Assembly (NCBI GenBank): GCA_022801595.1
Contig: JAAWSO010000003.1
Location: 1 to 64,000, forward strand
DNA length: 64,000 nucleotides
Source: Clostridiales bacterium
Lineage (GTDB): Bacteria; Bacillota; Clostridia; Oscillospirales; Acutalibacteraceae
Direction: 5' to 3'
Within the stretch, counting starts at the first letter, position 1. Each line of letters begins with the position of its first letter. Shown here piece after piece: positions 54,681 through 63,981 of this stretch. The notes beneath the pieces were generated by a model that was given only the letters and a program-made list of their open reading frames with translations, searched no databases and was not told the DNA's origin. The translations under genes were made by a program, and so were the position numbers.

Positions 54681-55546
54681 ACCGAATCGAAGTGAAAAAC
54701 GTCAACAAAAGCTTCCAGGGGAATCCCGTGTTGAAACAGATCAACCTGACCCTGGAGGAAGGCAAAATCTATGGCCTTCTGGGGCGCAACGGAGCCGGAA
54801 AATCCACCCTGCTCAACATCATCAACAACCGCCTGTTCGCCGACAGCGGCGAAGTCCGCATCAATGGCAGGAACGCCGTGGAAAACGACCTGGCGCAAGG
54901 CAATCTTTATTTCATGACGGAAGGTTCCACCTACCCCAAGGATATGACCGTCAAGCGGGTATTCCGCTGGACCAAGGAGTTTTATGGCGGTTTTGACGAC
55001 GCTTATGCCGCTTATTTGGGGGATCTCTTTCAACTGAACGTCAAGAAAAAGGTGGGCCAGCTTTCCACCGGCTATTCCTCCATTTTTAAAATCATCACCG
55101 CCCTGTGCGTGGATGTGCCCTATGTATTCCTGGATGAGCCGGTGCTGGGCCTAGACGCCAACCATCGGGATATGTTCTACAAAATCCTGATGGAATCCTA
55201 CCTGAAAAAGCCCCGTACCATCGTGATTTCCACCCACTTGATCGAGGAAATTTCAGGTCTTCTGGAACATGTCATCATCATTAAGGATGGCAGCGTGATC
55301 CGGGATCAATCCTGTGAGGAACTGACCCATTCCGGGTTTACGGTCAGCGGGAAATCCGGTGAAGTAGACGCGTTTATCCAGGGCAAAGAGGTGCTTGGCG
55401 CGGATGTGATCGGCGGCCTGAAAACCGCTTATGTTCTGGGCCAAGTAGACCGGCCGGTTGGAGACTTGGAAGTTTCCCCTTTGGACCTGCAAAAATTATT
55501 CATTCAACTCACCGCTTCCCCAGGAGGTATCCACTATGAAAATTAA
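54677..55546 (+). CDS. ABC transporter ATP-binding protein
   Basis: 289 residues. Walker A GRNGAGKST at 36-44, Walker B YVFLDEPVLGLD near 150-160, switch His in STHLIEEI near 185. The signature is LSTGYSS instead of LSGGQ, as is frequent in the YtrB/BcrA-like exporters. A C-terminal extension of about 60 residues is strand-rich. Pairs with the permease, whose start lies inside its 3' end (11 bases). Confidence 0.92.
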   Translation: MNRIEVKNVNKSFQGNPVLKQINLTLEEGKIYGLLGRNGAGKSTLLNIINNRLFADSGEVRINGRNAVENDLAQGNLYFMTEGSTYPKDMTVKRVFRWTKEFYGGFDDAYAAYLGDLFQLNVKKKVGQLSTGYSSIFKIITALCVDVPYVFLDEPVLGLDANHRDMFYKILMESYLKKPRTIVISTHLIEEISGLLEHVIIIKDGSVIRDQSCEELTHSGFTVSGKSGEVDAFIQGKEVLGADVIGGLKTAYVLGQVDRPVGDLEVSPLDLQKLFIQLTASPGGIHYEN

Positions 55547-56270
55547 GTCCGCCGTCAAATACCAAATTGTTGAGCTTCGATACGGCTTGATCATCGTTTA
55601 CGCCATTATCTACGCGCTCCTGATTTTCCAAATCATCATCAATGAGAGCATGAACAATATTTCGGTTTCCAGCACTGAATTTTCTACCTGTGGATTTCTG
55701 CTGATTTGGGGAGCCTTAACCATGCGGGTTCAATTCTCCTTTTTCCTGCAAAACGGCGTTTCCCGCAACACCCAGTTTGTGAGCAATGTGGCCAACAGTA
55801 CGATTCTTTCGGTGGGCATGTCTCTGGTGGCTTCTCTCAACGTGTTGATTTTACGGCTGATTTGCGGCCAATCCGGCTTTGCCTTTCAGAAGATGTATTC
55901 CGCGTTTTACCCAGACGGCTACACCGTCCGCACCTTTTTCGAGGGCTTGCTCTGGTTGGTATGCGCCCACTTATTCTGCGCTATGCTAGGACTTTTCCTC
56001 TCTACCCTCTACTACCGGATGAATAAAATCACGAAAATTATCGTTTCCGCCGGCGTGCCCGCTCTGCTGCTTTTGGGGCTTCCTCTATTTGACATCAACG
56101 TCACCCACGGCGTGATCATCCAAAGCATCGGAAAAGCTTTTCTATTTATCATGGGCTTCTTCAACGGCAACTGCAACCCCTACTATGCCGTGGTTTCTTT
56201 CACCGTCCTAGCCATGATTTTCGCCGGCCTGAGCTACCTGCTCCTGCGCCGCGCCATAATTCGAAAATAA
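55536..56270 (+). CDS. ABC transporter permease
   Basis: 244 residues with six predicted membrane helices (near 18-40, 55-72, 85-110, 138-160, 168-190 and 212-240), ABC-2-like. AGGAGGT lies 6 bases before the ATG. Substrate is not evident; the GntR/YtrA context suggests an exporter induced by envelope stress. Confidence 0.88.
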   Translation: MKIKSAVKYQIVELRYGLIIVYAIIYALLIFQIIINESMNNISVSSTEFSTCGFLLIWGALTMRVQFSFFLQNGVSRNTQFVSNVANSTILSVGMSLVASLNVLILRLICGQSGFAFQKMYSAFYPDGYTVRTFFEGLLWLVCAHLFCAMLGLFLSTLYYRMNKITKIIVSAGVPALLLLGLPLFDINVTHGVIIQSIGKAFLFIMGFFNGNCNPYYAVVSFTVLAMIFAGLSYLLLRRAIIRK

Positions 56271-56303
56271 CGCCAGGCCACAGCCATCTTCCTCTCAGCC
56301 TAT

Positions 56304-56345
56304 GGAGCAGGCGGCGGGAATTTCCCTGGCCCCGCCGCCTGCTCC
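56304..56345 (+). terminator. Long GC-rich hairpin after the ABC permease
   Basis: Perfect 15-bp stem GGAGCAGGCGGCGGG / CCCGCCGCCTGCTCC, 12-base loop, no T-run; may pause polymerase or protect the mRNA 3' end. Confidence 0.45.
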
Positions 56346-56454
56346 CTGGAACCCCAGCTTGGAAACGTCCTGTCACAAACAAAAAACCGCCGCCTTTCAC
56401 GAAATTTTCTCTCACCAATTCTCAAGACGGCGCTTCCTCTCACCCCAAAAACAA

Positions 56455-56491
56455 AAAGCGTACGGAGAATCTTACCTTCTCCGTACGCTTT
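56455..56491 (-). terminator. Terminator beyond repeat R6
   Basis: Perfect 15-bp stem AAAGCGTACGGAGAA / TTCTCCGTACGCTTT, 7-base loop; T-rich on both sides, so it can serve both strands. Stem is a variant of those after R1 and R5. Confidence 0.85.
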
Positions 56492-56511
56492 CTTTTGTTT
56501 GATATCGCTTC

Positions 56512-56633
56512 CCTTTTGGAGCAGCGGGAATCGGGAGAAAATCCAGCGCGACGCTTGCGTTTCAAACTCTCGCTCATCAGGGCGAGGCACGAACGTCTCC
56601 GCCAGCGAATAGACGGCTCGCCGTCCGAGTCGG
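56512..56633 (-). repeat. Dispersed intergenic repeat, copy R6
   Basis: From the stop of the GGGtGRT gene on the minus strand: GTGCCTCGCCCTGATGAGCG, TTTGAAACGCAAGCGTCGC, GATTTTCTCCCGATTCCC and GCTCCAAAAGG. Closest to R5; terminator follows. Confidence 0.65.
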
Positions 56634-57641
56634 CTAGGCGGTGGCTTGGTAAACGGCTACGGCACAGGCGACAGTTGCGCCAACCATTGGGTTGTTGCCC
56701 ATGCCGATAAGGCCCATCATTTCCACGTGAGCCGGCACAGAGGACGAACCCGCGAACTGGGCGTCGCCGTGCATCCGGCCCATGGAGTCGGTCAAGCCGT
56801 AGGAAGCCGGGCCTGCCGCCATGTTATCCGGGTGCAGGGTGCGTCCGGTGCCGCCGCCGGAAGCCACGGAGAAATATTGCTTGCCATTCTCCATGGCCCA
56901 TTTCTTGTAGGTTCCGGCAACCAAATGCTGGAAGCGGGTGGGGTTGGTGGAGTTGCCGGTGATGGAAACGTCCACGCCTTCCTGCTTCATAATGGCTACG
57001 CCTTCCAGCACGTCGTTGGCGCCGTAACATTTCACCAAAGCACGCTCTCCGTCGGAGAAAGCGCGCTCCCCTTTGATTTCCAGGTTATTGGTGTAGAAAT
57101 CATATTCGGTGTTCACATACGTAAAACCGTTGATTCTGGAAATAATATAAGCGGCGTCCTTGCCCAAACCGTTGAGGATAACCCGGAGAGGTTTTTTCCG
57201 GGCTTTGTTTGCGGTGCGGGCAATGCCAATGGCCCCTTCCGCGGCGGCAAAGGACTCGTGGCCAGCCAGGAATGCGAAGCACTCCGTCTCGTCCCGGAGC
57301 AGCATAGCGCCCAAGTTGCCGTGGCCCAGACCAACATTTCTCTGTTCGGCAACGGAGCCTGGGATGCAGAATGCCTCCAGGCCAATGCCAATGGCTTCCG
57401 CGGCGTCGGCGGCGCAGGAAACGCCTTTTTTCAACGCCACCGCGCAGCCCAAGGTATAAGCCCAAGCAGCGTTTTCAAAAGCGATTGGCTGCACCCCTTT
57501 CACAATTTCGTGGGGGTCAAAGCCTTTTTCCAGGCACAGTTCTCTTGCTTCCTCTAAGCTGGCAAGGCCATATTCTGCAAGACATTTTTCTATTTTGGCA
57601 ATTCTTCTTTCCTTGCCTTCAAAAATGACATCATTAGCCAT
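56634..57641 (-). CDS. GGGtGRT protein (family of unknown function)
   Basis: 335 residues. The family name comes from the motif seen here as SGGGTGRTLHPDNMAAGPASYG near 275 (read in two parts), with GHGNLGAMLL near 120 and a STNPTRFQHL segment near 240. Intracellular, no membrane helix. Always seen beside a NifU-like gene, as here (35 bases apart). The chemistry is unknown; Gly-rich motifs suggest nucleotide or cofactor binding. GGAGG precedes the ATG at 57641. Confidence 0.85.
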   Translation of the reverse strand: MANDVIFEGKERRIAKIEKCLAEYGLASLEEARELCLEKGFDPHEIVKGVQPIAFENAAWAYTLGCAVALKKGVSCAADAAEAIGIGLEAFCIPGSVAEQRNVGLGHGNLGAMLLRDETECFAFLAGHESFAAAEGAIGIARTANKARKKPLRVILNGLGKDAAYIISRINGFTYVNTEYDFYTNNLEIKGERAFSDGERALVKCYGANDVLEGVAIMKQEGVDVSITGNSTNPTRFQHLVAGTYKKWAMENGKQYFSVASGGGTGRTLHPDNMAAGPASYGLTDSMGRMHGDAQFAGSSSVPAHVEMMGLIGMGNNPMVGATVACAVAVYQATA

Positions 57642-57676
57642 GATCGTTTTGTCCTCCTTTTCCATATGGTCTTTCC

Positions 57677-58369
57677 TTATTCTTCCCGCGGGTCAATGTA
57701 CTTGGCTGCGCCGTCATAGCGGCCGTATTGCCCGATGTTTTTCTCATAGGCCTCGTTGGGGCTCATTCCGTGACGGATGTCCTCCAGCATTTTGCCCAAG
57801 CGGACAAACTTGTAGCCGATGACCTCGTCGTTCTCGTCCAGGGCGGTGGAGAGGACATAGCCCTCCGCCATCTCCATGTAACGCACGCCCTTGGCCTTGG
57901 TGCTGTACATGGTGCCCACCTGGCTGCGCAAGCCTTTGCCCAGATCCTCCAGGCCAGCGCCTACTGGCAGGCCGCCTTCGGAGAACGCGGTCTGGCTGCG
58001 GCCATAGACCAGCTGCTGGAACAATTCCCGCATGGCCACGTTGATGGCGTCGCAAACCAAGTCGGTGTTGAGGCACTCCAGCAGGGTTTTTCCCGGCAGG
58101 ATTTCCGAAGCCATGGCGGCAGAATGGGTCATGCCGGAGCAACCGATGGTTTCCACCAAGGCTTCCTCCACAATGCCGTCCTTGACGTTGAGGGTCAGCT
58201 TACAGGCTCCCTGCTGCGGGGCGCACCAGCCCACCCCATGGGACAGGCCGGAGATATCCTTGATTTCATACGCCTTGACCCATTTCCCCTCTTCCGGGAT
58301 GGGCGCCGGGCCGTGGTTTGGCCCTTTCATTACCGTACACATATTTTCCACTTCGTGGGAATAAATCAT
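57677..58369 (-). CDS. NifU-like iron-sulfur scaffold protein, partner of GGGtGRT
   Basis: 230 residues, with an IscU/NifU-N-like region (about 45-125) including VGWCAPQQGACK and IGCSGMTHSAAM, the latter holding a cysteine in the loop position of IscU. Additional C-terminal 100 residues (GKGLRSQVGTMY ... YIDPREE) are not part of IscU. Probable cluster or sulfur carrier for the partner protein (inference). AAAGGAG lies 8 bases before the ATG at 58369. Confidence 0.8.
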   Translation of the reverse strand: MIYSHEVENMCTVMKGPNHGPAPIPEEGKWVKAYEIKDISGLSHGVGWCAPQQGACKLTLNVKDGIVEEALVETIGCSGMTHSAAMASEILPGKTLLECLNTDLVCDAINVAMRELFQQLVYGRSQTAFSEGGLPVGAGLEDLGKGLRSQVGTMYSTKAKGVRYMEMAEGYVLSTALDENDEVIGYKFVRLGKMLEDIRHGMSPNEAYEKNIGQYGRYDGAAKYIDPREE

Positions 58370-58437
58370 GATGGTACTCCTTTCATCTTGGGTTTTCCTT
58401 GTCAAATACTGACTAAATAACATATAAGTACCCTTTA

Positions 58438-58466
58438 ATTATAAACAATTTTGTGAATTTTAGCAA
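58438..58466 (-). promoter_or_regulatory. Promoter of the NifU-like/GGGtGRT operon
   Basis: Minus-strand TTGCTA (58466-58461), 17 bases, TATAAT (58443-58438), about 70 bases upstream of the first gene. Confidence 0.6.
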
Positions 58467-58522
58467 TAGGGGAAACTAGGTTTTTTCGAGGAAAAATCCA
58501 GAGAATTCTTTCGGAAAATTCC

Positions 58523-58551
58523 TTCCTTTTTTATGATTTTTGTGCTATAAT
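58523..58551 (+). promoter_or_regulatory. Promoter of secA
   Basis: Extended -10 TGCTATAAT (58543-58551) with a weak -35 (TTCCTT, 17-base spacer). A leader of about 140 bases follows with no recognised RNA element. Confidence 0.5.
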
Positions 58552-58699
58552 GAAGCGTATCTATCATTATATTGAAACACAAAGGAATGATTTTCACAAC
58601 TGAGAGCCGTAATCCATCTTGGAATGCGGTTCTTTTCCAGATTGATGAAAATGAAGATCAGGGGCCGGGGTCGGTCCCAGGAAAGGTGAAACTGACAAT

Positions 58700-61537
58700 A
58701 TGAGTGTTTTAAGTGTTTTATTTGGCAACTACAGCAAACGCGAATTAAAGCGCATCCAGCCCATCTGCGACGCTGTCCTCAAGCTGGAGGATAAATATAA
58801 AGCCATGTCCGACTCGGAGCTGCAAGCCCAAACCCCCTTGCTCAAAGAGCGGCTGAAAAATGGCGAAACCCTGGACGACATCCTCCCCGAGGCCTTCGCA
58901 GCCTGCCGGGAGGCTTCCGACCGGGTGCTGGGCATGCGCCACTTCCCGGTGCAGATCATCGGCGGCATTGTGCTCCACCAAGGCCGGATCGCCGAAATGA
59001 GAACCGGCGAAGGAAAAACCCTGGTAGCTACTCTCCCGGCTTTCCTCAACGGCTTGTCCGGCAAGGGCGTTCATGTCGTTACGGTCAACGACTACCTGGC
59101 CAAGCGTGACTCCGAGCAAATGGGAAAGATTTTCCGCTTCATGGGCCTGACCGTGGGCCTGATTGCCCACGAGATGGAAAACGAGGATCGGAAACGGGCT
59201 TACCAAGCGGACATTACCTACGCCACCAACAACGAGCTGGGCTTTGATTACCTGCGGGACAACATGGTGATCTACAAAGAAAACAAGGTGCAGCGTCCCC
59301 ACAACTACTGCATCGTGGACGAGGTGGACTCCATCCTGATCGACGAAGCCAGAACCCCGCTGATCATTTCCGGCCCTGGCGACAAGTCCACTGAGCTTTA
59401 CACCGTTGCCGACCGGTTCGCCAAAACCTTGCATTTCGTCAAGGTTGCGGAGCTGGACTCCAAGGAGGACAACGACGAGCTTTACTCCGATACCGACTAC
59501 CTGGTGGACGAAAAAGCCAAGAGCGCCACTTTGACTCCACGGGGTATCAAGAAGGCGGAGGAATACTTCCAGATTGAGAACCTGAACGACGCGGAGCACA
59601 TCACCATTCAGCACCACATTAACCAGGCCATCAAAGCCAACAGCATCATGCAGAAGGACATCGATTACGTGGTCAAGCAGGGCGAGGTCATCATCGTGGA
59701 CGAGTTCACCGGCCGCCTCATGTATGGCCGCCGCTATAACGAAGGCCTCCACCAAGCCATTGAGGCCAAGGAAGGCGTCACCGTGGCCCGGGAGAGCAAA
59801 ACCCTGGCCACCATCACCTTCCAGAACTTCTTCCGCCTGTACAAAAAGTTGTCTGGCATGACCGGTACGGCCATGACCGAAGAAGAGGAATTCCGGGAAA
59901 TCTATAAGCTGGACGTGGTGGAAATCCCAACCAACCGTCCGCTGGCTAGAATCGACCACCCAGACGTGGTGTATAAAACCCAAAAAGCCAAATTCAACGC
60001 CGTCATCGACGACATTGAAGAGCATCATAAAAAAGGACAGCCAGTTCTAGTGGGCACCATCAACATCGGCAAGTCCGAAGAGCTGAGCAAGCTGCTGCGC
60101 AAACGGGGCATCAAGCACGAGGTGCTCAACGCCAAATACCACGAAAAAGAAGCGGAGATCGTGGCCCAGGCCGGCCACAAAGGCGCAGTGACCATCGCCA
60201 CCAACATGGCGGGCCGCGGCACGGACATCAAGCTGGGCGGCAACGGCGAATTCAAAGCCAAGAAGGAACTGCGCCGCCAAGGCATTGACGATGAAATCAT
60301 CAACGCCGCCATTGGCTACCAGCAAACCGAGGACACCCAAGTGCTGAAGGTGCGGGAGCAATACCGGGATTTGGTGGAGAAATACGACAAACAGAGCGAG
60401 GAAGAGGCCGAGGAGGTGCGCCAAGCAGGCGGCCTGTATATCATCGGCACCGAACGCCATGAGTCCCGCCGGATCGACAACCAGCTCCGGGGCCGTGCCG
60501 GCCGTCAGGGCGACCCAGGCGAAAGCCGGTTCTACATCGCTTTGGACGACGATTTGATGCGTCTCTTCGGCGGCGACCGGATCGCCGCTTTGATGGGCCG
60601 CCTCAACGTCAGCGAGGACACCCCCATCCAAAACACCATGCTCTCCAACACCATCGAGGGCGCCCAGCGCAAGGTGGAAGGCCGGAACTTCGGCATTCGG
60701 AAAAACGTGCTCCAATACGACGACGTGAACAACCGCCAGCGTGAGATCATTTACAAGCAACGGGACCAGGTGCTGGAAGGCGACAACCTGAAGCCGGAAA
60801 TCCTGAAGATGATGGAACAGTCCATCACCAAAAACGTGGAAAAATTCGTGCCGGCGGAATCCGAGCACAGCCAATGGAACCTGGTGGGCCTGCGGGACTT
60901 CTATCTGGGCTGGCTGCTCAACGAAACCGACCTGGAGTATTCCCAGGAAGAGCTGGCCGCTCTCAAGCCGGAGGACATTACCAAGCTGCTTGTGGAGCGG
61001 GCCAAGGAAATGTACGACGACCGGGAGGCCGAGTACGGCGCAGAAGTCACCCGGGAAATGGAGCGGGTGGTCATGCTCAAGTGCGTGGATACCCAGTGGA
61101 TGGATCACATCGACGCCATGGACCAGCTCCAGAAGGGCATCCGTCTGCGCGCTTACGCCCAGCGTGACCCAGTTGTGGAATACCGTCTGGAAGGCTTCGA
61201 TATGTTCGACCAGATGATCGACAACATCCGGGACGACGTGACCCGGTTCATTCTCAGCGCCAGAATCCAGAAGGTAACTTCCGCGGAAGAGTTTAACAAA
61301 ATGATTAACCAGGAAGCCAACCAACAGGCTCGGAAGCTAGGCATGAAAAAGCCAATCCAGCGCCGGCCTCCGGTGGAAACCCCCAACAAGCCGGTTTTGA
61401 CCTTAGTGGACGACGAGGAAGACGCGCAACAAGCCAAAGAGCCGAAAGTGGGCCGCAACGACCTTTGCCCATGCGGCAGCGGAAAAAAATACAAACGCTG
61501 CTGCGGGCGCAACGAGCATGCCGGCCCGCAAAACTAA
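58700..61537 (+). CDS. secA: Preprotein translocase subunit SecA
   Basis: 945 residues; ATP-driven motor of the Sec export pathway. Walker A MRTGEGKT near 100, [14 protein letters not shown] in the first motor domain, [10 protein letters not shown] in the second, a preprotein cross-linking domain between, and a C-terminal zinc motif [14 protein letters not shown] that binds SecB or phospholipid. AGGAAAGG upstream of the ATG. The sequence is complete and typical. Confidence 0.98.
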   Translation: MSVLSVLFGNYSKRELKRIQPICDAVLKLEDKYKAMSDSELQAQTPLLKERLKNGETLDDILPEAFAACREASDRVLGMRHFPVQIIGGIVLHQGRIAEMRTGEGKTLVATLPAFLNGLSGKGVHVVTVNDYLAKRDSEQMGKIFRFMGLTVGLIAHEMENEDRKRAYQADITYATNNELGFDYLRDNMVIYKENKVQRPHNYCIVDEVDSILIDEARTPLIISGPGDKSTELYTVADRFAKTLHFVKVAELDSKEDNDELYSDTDYLVDEKAKSATLTPRGIKKAEEYFQIENLNDAEHITIQHHINQAIKANSIMQKDIDYVVKQGEVIIVDEFTGRLMYGRRYNEGLHQAIEAKEGVTVARESKTLATITFQNFFRLYKKLSGMTGTAMTEEEEFREIYKLDVVEIPTNRPLARIDHPDVVYKTQKAKFNAVIDDIEEHHKKGQPVLVGTINIGKSEELSKLLRKRGIKHEVLNAKYHEKEAEIVAQAGHKGAVTIATNMAGRGTDIKLGGNGEFKAKKELRRQGIDDEIINAAIGYQQTEDTQVLKVREQYRDLVEKYDKQSEEEAEEVRQAGGLYIIGTERHESRRIDNQLRGRAGRQGDPGESRFYIALDDDLMRLFGGDRIAALMGRLNVSEDTPIQNTMLSNTIEGAQRKVEGRNFGIRKNVLQYDDVNNRQREIIYKQRDQVLEGDNLKPEILKMMEQSITKNVEKFVPAESEHSQWNLVGLRDFYLGWLLNETDLEYSQEELAALKPEDITKLLVERAKEMYDDREAEYGAEVTREMERVVMLKCVDTQWMDHIDAMDQLQKGIRLRAYAQRDPVVEYRLEGFDMFDQMIDNIRDDVTRFILSARIQKVTSAEEFNKMINQEANQQARKLGMKKPIQRRPPVETPNKPVLTLVDDEEDAQQAKEPKVGRNDLCPCGSGKKYKRCCGRNEHAGPQN

Positions 61538-61580
61538 GATTCAACGCGCCATCCAGGACAAAAACCTGTTTGGCCCAAAC

Positions 61581-61610
61581 AACCACTCGCCTAGGCGGGT
61601 GGTTCTTTTT
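61581..61610 (+). terminator. Terminator after secA
   Basis: AACCACTCGCC / GGCGGGTGGTT stem followed by CTTTTTG. Confidence 0.85.
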
Positions 61611-61624
61611 GCCCAAAGAAAAGC

Positions 61625-61660
61625 AAACAGCCGACGGAATTTCTCCCATCGGCTGTTTTT
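61625..61660 (-). terminator. Bidirectional terminator between secA and the hydrolase gene
   Basis: AAACAGCCGA / TCGGCTGTTT stem with a 14-base loop, T-rich on both strands; serves the convergent hydrolase gene. Confidence 0.7.
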
Positions 61661-61695
61661 GTTGATTGGAACGCCAGCGGAGGCTTCCCCGCCTT

Positions 61696-62679
61696 TTATG
61701 TTCCAGCGCTCTCCGGTTCTTCCTGCTCCCGCAGCAGCGCCAAAATTTCCTGCACCGTTTCCTCGGCGTAGTGGGCCCCATTCCGGTCATATTGCCTAAG
61801 CACATGCTCGGAAGCCAGCGCCCGTTTATGGAACAGCATCCACACATGGGGCATGCCCTGTTTTTCCCGGTAGTCCAGAGGGAAACCCGCTTCTTTGGCC
61901 CGCTCCGCCCATTTCCGCGCGTCGGGGTTCAAAATATCGCTGGTGCCCGTAAAGAGGGTGATCTTCCCCAAGCCTTGGAAAGAGCCGTACAAGGGGCTGA
62001 CCAGGTAGTTCATCACGCTGGTATCCCCGGCGTAAGCGAAACCAAACCGTTTTAATTTTGGGTGCAGAATCCGGTCTTTTTTCCGCACCCGCTGGATTTC
62101 CGGGTTGGTCATGGAAACATCCATCCAAGGGGAAAGCAAAATCGCCTGGCCCGGCTGGGGAAGGCCGTCCTGGGCCAGCTTTTGGCACAGGGCCAGGCTC
62201 ATGCCCCCGCCGGCGGAATCCCCCATAACCACCACATCCTTGGGGTCGATTTTCCCAACAATGGCGCGGTAAATGGGCTCGATCATCGCGAACACCTCCC
62301 GGTAGGTCCCGGAGGGCACCACCGGATAATCCGGGGCGACGACGGTACATCCCAGTTCCTCCGCCAGGCGGCCCATAAAATACCAGTGTTCTTGGAAAAA
62401 CTCCACCACATAGCCGCCGCCATGCAAATACAAAATGGTTTTCTTGGTGCGGATTCCGCTTTTGGGGCGGATCAAATAAACCTTCCGGCCGTTTTCCGCC
62501 CGGGCATACCGGAAATCGAATTTTTTCTTCATGGATGGGGCGGGACGGGCGTGGGCGTTTTTGTGGAACCGGAGCAGCCCTGGGACTTCCGCCACCACCC
62601 CCAGGGACGCGAAAAACAAGGCTTCCGCGCCGGTGGCCAAGTCGTCCCGAAGAGCTGTCCACCACTCGCGCAACAACAT
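61696..62679 (-). CDS. Alpha/beta hydrolase of the HSL esterase family
   Basis: 327 residues. Oxyanion motif LHGGGY near 85, nucleophile serine in GDSAGGG near 154, aspartate in SDILNPD near 250 and histidine in MPHVW near 277 form a complete triad, typical of hormone-sensitive-lipase-like carboxylesterases. No signal peptide. The start at 62679 follows AAAGGAGG by 9 bases; the longer open frame upstream lacks coding character. Natural substrate unknown. Confidence 0.9.
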   Translation of the reverse strand: MLLREWWTALRDDLATGAEALFFASLGVVAEVPGLLRFHKNAHARPAPSMKKKFDFRYARAENGRKVYLIRPKSGIRTKKTILYLHGGGYVVEFFQEHWYFMGRLAEELGCTVVAPDYPVVPSGTYREVFAMIEPIYRAIVGKIDPKDVVVMGDSAGGGMSLALCQKLAQDGLPQPGQAILLSPWMDVSMTNPEIQRVRKKDRILHPKLKRFGFAYAGDTSVMNYLVSPLYGSFQGLGKITLFTGTSDILNPDARKWAERAKEAGFPLDYREKQGMPHVWMLFHKRALASEHVLRQYDRNGAHYAEETVQEILALLREQEEPESAGT

Positions 62680-62771
62680 AAGCCGCAGCCTCCTTTCTTT
62701 GGAACATAAGGGACACGGTTTTTTTATTGTAACACAAAACCCTTCCGGTTTCCATCCTCCGGGCAAAAGAA

Positions 62772-62795
62772 AACAGCGGCTGTGCCGCCGCTGTT
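62772..62795 (-). terminator. Terminator after dnaJ
   Basis: AACAGCGGC / GCCGCTGTT stem with a 6-base loop; minus-strand reading continues into TTCTTTTG. Confidence 0.8.
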
Positions 62796-62806
62796 CCCAA
62801 AGGGCC

Positions 62807-63952
62807 TTATTTTTTCTCTTTATTGCCAAACAGCTTTTCACGGAAGCTTTTGCGCTTCTGATAGTTTTTGTCGCTGGAGGTCGCCTCAAACTGCTGCAGG
62901 ATTTCCTTCTGTTCCTTGGAAAGGTTCTTGGGAACCTCGATCATTACCCGCACGTATTGGTCACCGCGGCCACGGCCAGTGAGATTTTCAATGCCCTTGT
63001 TCTTGAGCTTGAAAATATCGCCGGGTTGGGTGCCTTCGTGGACTTGATAGCTCACGTCGCCGTCTAAGGTCGGCACCACCACCTCATCGCCCAGCGCCGC
63101 CTGGGTGAAGGTGATCGGAATCTCGCACCAGATGTCGTTGCCCTTGCGCTCAAAGATCGGGTGGGGATGGACGTGGATGCCCAGCAGCAAGTCGCCGGTC
63201 GGGCCGCCGTTTATTCCGGCGTTTCCCTGGCCGGATACCCGGAGCAGCTGGTCGTCGGCTACGCCTGCGGGCACATTGATCTCCAGGGTCTTTTGCCGCC
63301 GGTTTTTGCCGGTGCCGCCGCAGGATTTGCAGGGGCTGTCAATGATCTTGCCCTTGCCCTTACATTTATCGCAGGTACGCATGGTCTGCACCACGCCAAA
63401 GGGCGTGCGCTGGTTCACCCTCACCTGGCCGGTGCCGCTACAGTTGGAACAGGTTGCGGGGGAAGTGCCAGCCTTGGCTCCGCTGCCGTGGCAGTCGGCG
63501 CAGTCTTCCACCCGCTGATAGGTGATGGTCTTTTTGCAGCCCTTGGCCGCCTCTTCAAAGGTAACGTCGATGACCGCTTCGGCGTCGCTTCCCCTGCGGG
63601 GGGCGTTGGGATTGGCCTGGCGGCCGCCAAAGCCGCCAAAACCGCCGAATACGCTGTTGAAAATATCGCCGAAGTCAAAGTCGCCTTGGAACGGGCTGCC
63701 GCCTGCCCCGCCGCCAAAGTTGGGGTCTACCCCGGCATGGCCGAATTGATCGTAGCGGGCGCGCTTATCCTTATCCGACAGCACCTCATAGGCTTCGTTC
63801 ACTTCCTTGAACTTCGCCTCGGCGTTTTTATCACCCGGATTCAGGTCTGGATGATATTCCTTGGCCAGTTTACGGTAAGCCTTTTTCACTTCATCGTCGG
63901 AGGCGTTTTTCGGCACACCCATAACCTCATAATAATCCCTTTTATCAGCCAA
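62807..63952 (-). CDS. dnaJ: Chaperone protein DnaJ
   Basis: 381 residues: J domain with HPD near 33-35, Gly/Phe-rich part (about 75-112), four CxxCxGxG zinc motifs ([32 protein letters not shown]) over about 150-215, and C-terminal substrate domains. Co-chaperone of DnaK, which likely lies just beyond the right edge. The start codon is TTG, 10 bases after AGGAG, with no alternative ATG in place. Confidence 0.97.
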   Translation of the reverse strand: MADKRDYYEVMGVPKNASDDEVKKAYRKLAKEYHPDLNPGDKNAEAKFKEVNEAYEVLSDKDKRARYDQFGHAGVDPNFGGGAGGSPFQGDFDFGDIFNSVFGGFGGFGGRQANPNAPRRGSDAEAVIDVTFEEAAKGCKKTITYQRVEDCADCHGSGAKAGTSPATCSNCSGTGQVRVNQRTPFGVVQTMRTCDKCKGKGKIIDSPCKSCGGTGKNRRQKTLEINVPAGVADDQLLRVSGQGNAGINGGPTGDLLLGIHVHPHPIFERKGNDIWCEIPITFTQAALGDEVVVPTLDGDVSYQVHEGTQPGDIFKLKNKGIENLTGRGRGDQYVRVMIEVPKNLSKEQKEILQQFEATSSDKNYQKRKSFREKLFGNKEKK

Positions 63953-63981
63953 ATCTAAATCACTCCTGAAACATACAGTAA

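Noticed and set aside
58745..61324. Long open frames antisense to secA
   Set aside because: Codon-bias shadows; secA is complete and certain.
61826..62800. Second-frame long open frame over the hydrolase gene
   Set aside because: The overlapping frame with a full catalytic triad and AAAGGAGG site is the real gene.
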